Positions 57,951-64,000 of a stretch of 64,000 bases of DNA are shown here, piece by piece. Below the pieces are notes generated by a model. The model saw only the letters and a list, made by a program, of their open reading frames with translations, was not told where the DNA came from and made no database searches. Numbering within the stretch: the stretch's first letter is position 1; every line of letters starts with the position of its first letter. A program made the position numbers and the translations under genes. This stretch comes from DASUBV01 sp035763085 (GTDB lineage: Bacteria; Actinomycetota; Actinomycetes; Streptosporangiales; Streptosporangiaceae), in assembly GCA_035763085.1 (NCBI GenBank), contig DASUBV010000036.1:1-64000 (forward strand), in the 5' to 3' direction.

Positions 57951-58106
57951 TCCGGGAGGCTAATCCGGCGCCTGGTCGTCGTCAAGGGCCCAGCCGGGCT
58001 CCGGGCCTGGCTGCAGCCGACAGGGGATAGCCCGGCGAGCCGGACCGGGAGAAAGTGTTCTGTGTGCTGCCAGATGGAGCCGAGCCGAGACATGCCGAGG
58101 AGCGGA

Positions 58107-59075
58107 ATGGCCGACACGAGTGACCAGCGGTCCTGCGGGGATGCTGCCCGGCTGAGCACGGCCGCCGGGTCCCGGCTTCGGCTGGGAACCGCGCCGGACT
58201 CCTGGGGAGTCTGGTTTCCCGACGATCCGCGCCAGCTGCCGTGGTCGCAGTTCCTGGACGAGGCCGCTGGCAGCGGCTATGCGTGGATCGAGCTCGGGCC
58301 GTTCGGCTACCTGCCGGCCGACCCGGGACGGCTGCGCGACGAGCTGGACCAGCGCGGCCTGCAGCTGTCAGGTGCCACCCTCGCGGCGGGCCTGCACCAC
58401 GGCCGGGACGCGCTGGCGGCGGCGGTCCGCGACGGCCGGGAGGTAGCCGCCGTCCTGACCGCCCTCGGCGCCCGTCACCTGGTGCTGCTGCCCGAGCAGT
58501 ACACCGACCTGGCCGGCTGGCCCACCCAGCCCGCCGGACTGGACGCCGGCCAGTGGCGGGCACTGACGAGCGGCACCAGCGAGCTGGCCCGGCTGCTGGC
58601 CGGCGAGTTCGGCGTCGAGCTCGTCTTTCACCCGCATGCCGACAGCCATGTCGACACCCAGGAGCACATCGAGCGCTTCCTGGACGGCACCGACTCCGGC
58701 CTGGTGCGGCTGTGCCTGGACACCGGTCATGTCGCGTACTGCGGCGGTGACAACATCGCGCTCATCCGGCAGTTCGGCGACCGGATCGGCTACGTGCACC
58801 TCAAGCAGGTGGACCCGGACGTGCTGGCCCGGGTCCGGGCCGGGCGGCTCGGCTTCGCCCAGGCGGTCCGGCTCGAGGCGATGGTCGAGCCGCCGCACGG
58901 GGTGCCGGTCATGGAGCCGCTGCTGGCCGCGCTGGGTGAGCTCAGCACCGACCTGTTCGCGATCGTGGAGCAGGACATGTTCCCGTGCGCGCCGGACCGG
59001 CCGCTGCCCATCGCCACCCGGACCCGCCAGTTCTACGGCTCCTGCGGCCTGGGTCCCGGTCCCGCCCGGCGCTAG
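58107..59075 (+). CDS. Sugar phosphate isomerase/epimerase (IolE-like TIM barrel)
   Basis: 322 aa, AP-endonuclease-2-type barrel. Metal-site regions: LGTAPDSWGVWFPDD and WIELGPFGYLP at the start, ELVFHPHADSHVDTQEHIE, RLCLDTGHVAYCGGD, YVHLKQVDPDVL and AIVEQDMFP. The LGTAPDSWGVW opening is close to inosose dehydratase (IolE), but no other myo-inositol gene is near, so the substrate is unproved. ATG at 58107 has GAGGAG five bases upstream. It is divergent from the GH18 gene and might share the palindrome. Confidence 0.8.
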   Translation: MADTSDQRSCGDAARLSTAAGSRLRLGTAPDSWGVWFPDDPRQLPWSQFLDEAAGSGYAWIELGPFGYLPADPGRLRDELDQRGLQLSGATLAAGLHHGRDALAAAVRDGREVAAVLTALGARHLVLLPEQYTDLAGWPTQPAGLDAGQWRALTSGTSELARLLAGEFGVELVFHPHADSHVDTQEHIERFLDGTDSGLVRLCLDTGHVAYCGGDNIALIRQFGDRIGYVHLKQVDPDVLARVRAGRLGFAQAVRLEAMVEPPHGVPVMEPLLAALGELSTDLFAIVEQDMFPCAPDRPLPIATRTRQFYGSCGLGPGPARR

Positions 59076-59776
59076 CCCCCGTCCGCCCGGCTGGCCGCGT
59101 CGGCGATGGCCTGCAGGCGCGCTACCTCGGCCGGCCGGATGTTCGGGTCCGTCATCCGGGCCCGGGCGACCCGGGCCAGTTCCGGGCCTGGGTCGTCGCC
59201 GGCCAGCGCGCGGAACCGGCGCACCAGGGTGGCGCGGATCGTGGCGAGAGCCGGGCGCAGCCATGCCGGAGGTGACGGCTCGACCTCCGAGGTCACCATG
59301 ATCAGCCAGGCCATCGCCACGTCAGCGGCGGCAGCGCCGGCGGACACGTTGTTCCAGTCGATGACCACCGGGCCGGCGCTCGTCAGCATCACGTTGGCCG
59401 GGTGCAGATCCAGGTGCAGCACGCGGTCACCGGGCCCGAACAGCACCTGCAGTGACGGCGGCGCGGTAATGGCGTGCAGCTGGTCGTGCAGCCGGGCCAG
59501 GGTCTGCGCGTGCCGCCGGGCCCGCCACGGCCGGCGCGTCAGGTCGGCCAGCATGTCCTGGCCGTCTAGCCGCTCCAGGACCAGGTCCGGCCCGCTGGCG
59601 TCGTAGACGCGGGGGACAGGGAAGCCGGCCTGCGCGAGATGGGACATGGCCGATGCCTCTGGCTCGGCGCTGTGGCCCCGCCGGTACCGGCGGAGGACGC
59701 GGTCGCTGCCGAGCGCGAAGACATCGGCCGTGCGCCCGGCGCCGATCAGCGGCCCGGGCTGCTGGACAGCGGACAT
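59072..59776 (-). CDS. Aminoglycoside-phosphotransferase (APH) family kinase
   Basis: 234 aa, compact APH fold. The catalytic loop is HLDLHPANVM (H-x-D-x4-N) and the metal Asp is in VIDWNN. The N-terminal lobe is short (GRTADVFALGSDRVLRRYRRG). Such proteins phosphorylate antibiotics, choline-like alcohols or metabolites; resistance is only one option. ATG at 59776 with AAGGAG upstream. Ends 4 bp inside the convergent isomerase-like gene and is downstream of Methyltransf_19 on the same strand. Confidence 0.8.
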   Translation of the reverse strand: MSAVQQPGPLIGAGRTADVFALGSDRVLRRYRRGHSAEPEASAMSHLAQAGFPVPRVYDASGPDLVLERLDGQDMLADLTRRPWRARRHAQTLARLHDQLHAITAPPSLQVLFGPGDRVLHLDLHPANVMLTSAGPVVIDWNNVSAGAAAADVAMAWLIMVTSEVEPSPPAWLRPALATIRATLVRRFRALAGDDPGPELARVARARMTDPNIRPAEVARLQAIADAASRADGG

Positions 59777-59791
59777 CGGACTCTCCTTGCG

Positions 59792-60604
59792 TCAGCGCTT
59801 GCGGCCGACTCCGACCAGGCAGCCGAACGGGCTCGGATCGGCTGGCACGTCCTCGGGCCGGTCGGGCCGCCACAGCGGGACCAGGACCAGGCCCGGCTCG
59901 GCCAGCTCGAAACCGTCGAAGAACCGCAGCACCTCCGGCCGCGAGCGCAGGTGCAGGCTGGTGGACACGCTGCGGTTGTAGATCGTCTCGGTGGCCCGGG
60001 CGATGGCGGGCTTGCCCTCGTCGGTGGCGTGGCCCAGCACCAGGTAGCTCCCCGGCGCGAGGGCGTCGCGCAGGTCGGCCACGATGCGCCACGGATCGTC
60101 GGCGTCCGAGATGAAGTGCAGGACCACCATGAGGACCAGCCCGGCCGGCTGGCTGAAGTCGATCAGCCGCCGGGTGGTCTGGTCGGCGAGAATCTGCGCC
60201 GGCTGGCGCAGGTCGCCCTCCACGATCGCGGCGTCCGGGTTGCCCGCGAGGAGGGCCTTGCTGTGCGCGATCGCCACCGGGTCGATGTCGGCGTAGACGA
60301 CGCGAGCCCCCGGCGCGGCCCCGGCGGCGATCTCGTGCACGTTGCCCTGGGTCGGGATGCCGGAGCCGATGTCCAGGAACTGGCGTATCCCCGCGCCGGC
60401 CACGTACCGGACGGCGCGGCTCAGGAACGCGCGGTTGGCGCGGGCGATCGCGCCCATGCACGGCTCGACCGCGGCGATGGCCCGCCCGGCATCCTGGTCG
60501 GCCAGGAAGTTGTGGCTGCCGCCCAGCCAGTAGTCATAGACCCGCGCGGTGTTGGCCCGCCGGGTATCCACGCCCGGCGGCACCCAGTCCTGCTGGCTGG
60601 TCAT
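59792..60604 (-). CDS. SAM-dependent methyltransferase (Methyltransf_19/DUF574)
   Basis: 270 aa. Signature DTRRANTARVYDYWLGGSHNFLADQDAGRAI near the N-terminus is diagnostic of this large actinobacterial family. Motif I is FLDIGSGIPTQGNVHEIA, with the acidic residue in VVYADIDPVAIAHS. Function unknown; the family is heavily expanded in actinomycetes. ATG at 60604 has GGAGGCGG one base upstream. It precedes the APH gene by 16 bp, probably one transcript. Confidence 0.9.
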   Translation of the reverse strand: MTSQQDWVPPGVDTRRANTARVYDYWLGGSHNFLADQDAGRAIAAVEPCMGAIARANRAFLSRAVRYVAGAGIRQFLDIGSGIPTQGNVHEIAAGAAPGARVVYADIDPVAIAHSKALLAGNPDAAIVEGDLRQPAQILADQTTRRLIDFSQPAGLVLMVVLHFISDADDPWRIVADLRDALAPGSYLVLGHATDEGKPAIARATETIYNRSVSTSLHLRSRPEVLRFFDGFELAEPGLVLVPLWRPDRPEDVPADPSPFGCLVGVGRKR

Positions 60605-60672
60605 TCCGCCTCCGCTGGTGCGATTCGCAGCAGTTCCGCACCATATCGCAGGTCCCGGCCGGCGAATGGCGG

Positions 60673-61449
60673 TCAGCGCGGCGTCAGGATGCAGAACACG
60701 TGGCCCTCAGGATCGGCCAGCACGGTCCAGGGCACCTCGCCCTGCCCGACATCGGCCGGGCTGGCGCCCGCGCGGATCAGCCGGTCGGCCTCCGGCGTGA
60801 TCTGCTCGCCGCGGAACGGCGCGAGGTCGGGATGCAGCCGGTCCTTCACCGTCGCGGCTCCGGCGGGCCGGCCCCCGGAACCGCCAGACGGGCGCGGCGC
60901 GCCCTGGCGCAGCAGCTCCAGATACGGCCCGGTCCCGGAGGGCGAGCGGAGCCCGACGATGCCGTCATCGGCGCGGACGACCGGCCAGCCGGCTGCCTGA
61001 GCCCAGAACCGCGCCTCGGCGCCGGGATCGCCGCAGTCCATGACGATCGCCGCGACCGGGCCGGTGCCGGCGTAGACGTCGCGGGGTTCCAGGATGCAGA
61101 ACTCGTTGCCCTCGGGGTCGCTCAGCACCACCCAGGGGACGTCGCCCTGGCCGATGTCGGCCGGCTGGGCGCCGAGATCACGGAACCGGCTGACCAGCTC
61201 GGCCTGCTGCGCCGGTGACCCGCTGGCCAGGTCCAGGTGCACGCGGTTCTTGCCGGCCTTGCGTTCCGGTACCGGGACGAACACCAGCGGCACCGCGGCA
61301 GGGTCGGGGTAGTGATACCCGGCCGGCCACACGTCGGCCTCCTCGTCGGTCGCCTCGGCGATCTCCCAGCCGAGGCCGGCCGCCCAGAATCCGGCCAAGG
61401 CCGGGGGATCGCTGGCGTCCACGACGAGGTGGACCAGGCGCGTTGGCAT
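60673..61449 (-). CDS. Double VOC (glyoxalase-6-like) protein
   Basis: 258 aa with two VOC modules: about 1-125 (TRLVHLVVDASDPPALAGFWAAGLGW ... VVLSDPEGNEFCILEP) and about 130-258 (AAIVMDCGDPGAEARFWAQAAGW ... TVLADPEGHVFCILTP). Each ends with the DPEGxxFCIL motif of the glyoxalase-6 family. Function unknown; possibly a resistance or lyase protein. ATG at 61449 chosen because the first strand begins there. Confidence 0.85.
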   Translation of the reverse strand: MPTRLVHLVVDASDPPALAGFWAAGLGWEIAEATDEEADVWPAGYHYPDPAAVPLVFVPVPERKAGKNRVHLDLASGSPAQQAELVSRFRDLGAQPADIGQGDVPWVVLSDPEGNEFCILEPRDVYAGTGPVAAIVMDCGDPGAEARFWAQAAGWPVVRADDGIVGLRSPSGTGPYLELLRQGAPRPSGGSGGRPAGAATVKDRLHPDLAPFRGEQITPEADRLIRAGASPADVGQGEVPWTVLADPEGHVFCILTPR

Positions 61450-61605
61450 AGCAGCCAACCTGGCAGACGCCCGGCCGGCCGGCAACCGGAAATGGCCGGC
61501 CGCCAGCCGCCCGGCAGCAGGTCAGCCTGACGGCGTGGTGGGCTGCCCGCGTCCCATGCCGGCGTTGCTCAGGTGCCCTTTCAGGCCCGTTCGCCCCGTT
61601 TTGGA

Positions 61606-61611
61606 TAGCGT
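61606..61611 (+). promoter_or_regulatory. Candidate -10 element of the epoxide-hydrolase-like gene
   Basis: TAGCGT, six bases before ATG 61618, with no ribosome site between. Confidence 0.5.
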
Positions 61612-61617
61612 GGCCGG

Positions 61618-62496
61618 ATGAGCGTCTCGTTCGCGGTACGGGCCAGGACGGTGTCGGCTAACGATCTGGAGTTCGGGGTGCTGGAGGCCGGCAGCGGCCC
61701 GCTGGCCCTGTGCCTGCACGGCTTTCCCGACACCGCGCATACCTGGGAGCGGCTGCTGCCCGAGCTGGCCGCGGCGGGCTTTCACGCCGTGGCGCCGTTC
61801 ATGCGCGGCTACGCCCCCACCGCCATCCCGGCGGACGGCGCCTACCAGGTCGGCGCGCTGGCCGCCGACGCCATCGCGCTGCACGAGGTGCTGGGCGGCG
61901 GGCCGGACGCCGTGCTGATCGGGCACGACTGGGGCGCCGAGGCAGCCTACGGCGCGGCGGCGCACGCGCCGGATCGCTGGCGGCGCGTCGTCACGATGGG
62001 CGTGCCGCCCGCGACCGCGGACTCCGCCTTGTTCAGCGACTACGACCAGCTGCGGCGGTTCTTCTACCTGTTCATGTTCCGGGACCCGCTGGGGTTCGCC
62101 GAGGGCGTGGTGGCCAGCGACAACATGGCCTTCCTGGACCGGCTCTGGCAGGACTGGTCACCGGGATTCGAGGCCGGCGAGCACCTGGCCCGGGTCAAGC
62201 AGAGCCTGGCCGACCCGGCCTGCCTGGCCGCGGCGGTCGGCTACTACCGGGCCGCCGGCGTCCCGGCCGGGCGCTACGCGGCCGAGCAGCAGGCAGCCGA
62301 CGGCCAGAATCCGCAGCCGACCCTGTACCTGCACGGCGCCCGGGACGGCTGCATCGGCGCGGATCTCGCCCGCGCCGCGGAGCCGCTGCTGGCTCCCGGC
62401 TCGCGCATCGCCATCATCGAGGACGCCGGCCACTTCCTGCACCTGGAGAAGCCCGCCGAGGTGAACGGCCTCATCCTGGACTGGGTCACCATGTAG
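61618..62496 (+). CDS. Alpha/beta hydrolase, epoxide-hydrolase/haloalkane-dehalogenase-like
   Basis: 292 aa cytoplasmic hydrolase. Oxyanion HGFPDTAHTW (about 34-43), nucleophile Asp in LIGHDWGAEAAYG (G-H-D-W-G), acid Asp in LHGARDGCIG, and catalytic His in AGHFLHLEKP. An Asp nucleophile points to epoxide hydrolase or dehalogenase chemistry rather than a Ser esterase. Substrate unknown. Monocistronic with its own leaderless-type promoter; divergent from the double VOC gene and convergent with the VWA gene. Confidence 0.85.
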   Translation: MSVSFAVRARTVSANDLEFGVLEAGSGPLALCLHGFPDTAHTWERLLPELAAAGFHAVAPFMRGYAPTAIPADGAYQVGALAADAIALHEVLGGGPDAVLIGHDWGAEAAYGAAAHAPDRWRRVVTMGVPPATADSALFSDYDQLRRFFYLFMFRDPLGFAEGVVASDNMAFLDRLWQDWSPGFEAGEHLARVKQSLADPACLAAAVGYYRAAGVPAGRYAAEQQAADGQNPQPTLYLHGARDGCIGADLARAAEPLLAPGSRIAIIEDAGHFLHLEKPAEVNGLILDWVTM

Positions 62497-62543
62497 CGGT
62501 GCGGGTACTCGCGATGGCGAGGCGGCCGGAACTGGCCCGGGGC

Positions 62544-63944
62544 CTAGACGGTCGTCAGATCCTGGATGAACTCGGCGATCTGGCGGAGCGTGCGGCACTC
62601 CTGAACCTGGGCGCAGAACGGCGCGTACTGGCCGATGACCGAGTCGCCGTCGTTCCAGGACCGGCGCGGCTCGGGGTTCAGCCAGTACACGCGGCCGGCC
62701 CGGTGCCCGATTTCGGCGAACGCGGCGGCCGACGGGTCCAGGTAGTTGGTGCGCGCGTCACCGATGACCAGCACCACCGAGCGGCGGGTGAGCTGGCTGG
62801 CGTACTGAGCGGCGAACTCGCGCATGACCCAGCCGTAGTCCGAGCTGCCGCTGAACCGGACCGACTCGCGGGCGACCTGCCGGACATCGAGCCGCCGGCC
62901 GTCGGCCCGGGTCTGCTGCACCAGGCCGGTGATCTCCGCCAGCCCGTCGATGAAGCTGAATACCCGCAGGCGGCTCAGCCGGCTGTCCAGCGCGATCAGC
63001 AGGTCCAGGGTGAACCGCGAGAACGCGGACACCGACCCGGAGACATCGCAGAGCACCACGATCTCCGGCTTCGGCGGCCGGGCGGGCTCGGTCACCAGCC
63101 GGAACGGGACACCGCCGCTGCCCATCGCGCGGCGCAGGGTGGCGCGGATGCTGAGCCGGCGCTTGCGGTAGGCCGCCTGCCGGCTCAGAACGCGGCTGAG
63201 CTGCTGGGACAGCGGGCCGATCGCGGCGGCCAGCTCCGCCAGCTCGGCGGCCGAGGCGGTGGCAATGTCGGCGTCCGCCGCCAGCCGGACCCGCAGGGTG
63301 GCCCGGACGGCGCGGGCGCCGCGGTCGGCCACCAGCATCCGCTGGATCGCGGCCTGGACCTCGGCGCGGAACCGGGCGATCGCCCGGTCCACCTCGGCCC
63401 GGGCGATCCGGTCGCGCAGGGCCGCCTGCCCCGGCAGGCCGCCGGCGGCCAGGCTGGCCGCGGCATCCGCGCCGCCCCCGCCGCCGCCCCCGCCCAGCCC
63501 GCCGGCCAGCACGTCCGCTGCGAGGCCGTCCAGGCCGGCCGCCTCAGCCACGGCCCGGGCATACATCACGCCGGCGACGGGCCGGCCCGGCTCGAAGCCG
63601 GCGAACCGCCGCACGTACTCGGCGGCCAGCAGCGAGTCGAGCTGGCCCCGGCCGGAGCCGATCGCGGCGCGCAGTGCCGCCCGCAGCTCGTCGTCGGACA
63701 GGCCGGACAGCGGTCCGCCGGCGCTGGCCGGCGCGCCGGAGGTGTACAGGTCGAAGATCAGGTTGAACGCGGTGAGCTGGTCGGCGTTCTTGACCAGGGC
63801 GCACTGCAGCGCTGCTCGCAGCACCTCCTTGTCGCGCAGCGGGACCTGGCTGACCGCCCGGGCTGCGTCCAGGTGCTCGCCGACCGACACTCCGATCCCC
63901 GCGGCCCGCAGCTCATCCACCAGCCCCGCCAGCATGCCCTGCAT
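62544..63944 (-). CDS. VWA-domain protein of the CoxE type
   Basis: 466 aa. N-terminal helical part with the CoxE-like LVDELRAAGIGVSVGEHLDAARAV start, a Gly/Ala-rich stretch (about 130-165, including eight consecutive Gly), and a C-terminal von Willebrand A domain whose MIDAS motif is CDVSGSVS (about 300-307). CoxE-type proteins usually work with an adjacent MoxR AAA+ ATPase to insert metals or remodel complexes. The gene upstream on this strand is cut by the window edge. ATG at 63944. Confidence 0.87.
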   Translation of the reverse strand: MQGMLAGLVDELRAAGIGVSVGEHLDAARAVSQVPLRDKEVLRAALQCALVKNADQLTAFNLIFDLYTSGAPASAGGPLSGLSDDELRAALRAAIGSGRGQLDSLLAAEYVRRFAGFEPGRPVAGVMYARAVAEAAGLDGLAADVLAGGLGGGGGGGGADAAASLAAGGLPGQAALRDRIARAEVDRAIARFRAEVQAAIQRMLVADRGARAVRATLRVRLAADADIATASAAELAELAAAIGPLSQQLSRVLSRQAAYRKRRLSIRATLRRAMGSGGVPFRLVTEPARPPKPEIVVLCDVSGSVSAFSRFTLDLLIALDSRLSRLRVFSFIDGLAEITGLVQQTRADGRRLDVRQVARESVRFSGSSDYGWVMREFAAQYASQLTRRSVVLVIGDARTNYLDPSAAAFAEIGHRAGRVYWLNPEPRRSWNDGDSVIGQYAPFCAQVQECRTLRQIAEFIQDLTTV

Positions 63945-63974
63945 GGTCAGGTCCGGTGCGGCAGCCGTGCGGCG

Positions 63975-64000
63975 TCAGGCAATCGACAGCTCCTCGCGGG
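63975..64000 (-). CDS. 3' end of a gene upstream of the VWA gene (partial)
   Basis: Minus-strand codons read REELSIA and stop at 63975-63977, 30 bp before the VWA gene's start. In CoxE loci the gene in this position is usually the MoxR/CoxD AAA+ ATPase, so that identity is likely but rests on context; eight codons cannot show it. Confidence 0.35.

Noticed and set aside
1..64000. tRNA, rRNA, insertion sequences, prophage or attachment sites
   Set aside because: No cloverleaf-like T-arm sequence in an intergenic position, no transposase or integrase motif, and no flanking direct repeats were seen by eye; a tRNA covariance scan was not possible.

Overview
The window is GC-rich chromosomal DNA (low-70s % by eye) from an actinomycete. 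GTG starts are common, neighbouring genes often overlap by a 4-bp ATGA or GTGA, and several families are typical of Streptomycetales/Streptosporangiales-type genomes: a PopR/ClgR-like regulator beside a clpP pair, an AfsR/SARP regulator with NB-ARC and TPR regions, a Methyltransf_19 protein, DUF190 with CrcB, and a sacsin-type GHKL ATPase. Many genes seem to be read from leaderless transcripts (TAnnnT, 6-8 nt, then ATG/GTG). I saw no rRNA, tRNA, insertion sequence, phage gene or CRISPR array. Nothing here suggests an island; it reads as a mosaic of small chromosomal operons.

Layout. 0-5.5 kb: the tail of an unknown gene, a secreted sedolisin-like peptidase divergent from a TrmB/LuxR-type regulator, a PfkB sugar kinase and a DedA membrane protein. 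5.5-9.2 kb: a clpP pair with a convergent PopR/ClgR-like activator, then argG behind ArgR-like palindromes. 9.2-13.8 kb: an ABC exporter operon with a histidine kinase/response regulator pair, and a small membrane protein. 14.2-18.4 kb: a Ser/Thr kinase with a PH-like tail, a small antisense ORF, a Bcr/CflA-type exporter and a methyltransferase. 18.4-20.6 kb: a fluoride-resistance operon (riboswitch, two CrcB subunits, triple DUF190). 20.6-29 kb: DUF6918-like and ferritin-like proteins, a sugar dehydrogenase, a NodB deacetylase-GT2 fusion with an anchored partner, and a DHA2 MFS pump with a divergent XRE regulator. 29-42.5 kb: an AfsR-like regulator, lipoproteins, a TAP-type hydrolase, a NUDIX and a GYD protein, a class B PBP, a cupin, an FHA protein and a metallo-beta-lactamase-fold hydrolase.

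The most interesting block is 42.5-53.5 kb. A TetR gene behind a 27-bp inverted repeat heads a nine-gene, tightly coupled operon: a DppD-DppF fused ATPase, two permeases, an extracellular binding lipoprotein, a phosphotriesterase-family amidohydrolase, an SDR dehydrogenase, a fold-III PLP decarboxylase-like enzyme and a sarcosine-oxidase-like flavoenzyme. It looks like a complete import-and-catabolism system for an amino-acid-derived compound that I cannot match to a described pathway. A VOC protein is divergent from it across the same operator.

53.7-64 kb: the large GHKL ATPase, a secreted GH18 enzyme behind a 25-bp palindrome, a sugar-phosphate isomerase-like protein, an APH-family kinase, Methyltransf_19, a double VOC protein, an epoxide-hydrolase-like enzyme and a CoxE-type VWA protein that is followed upstream by the tail of another gene at the window edge.
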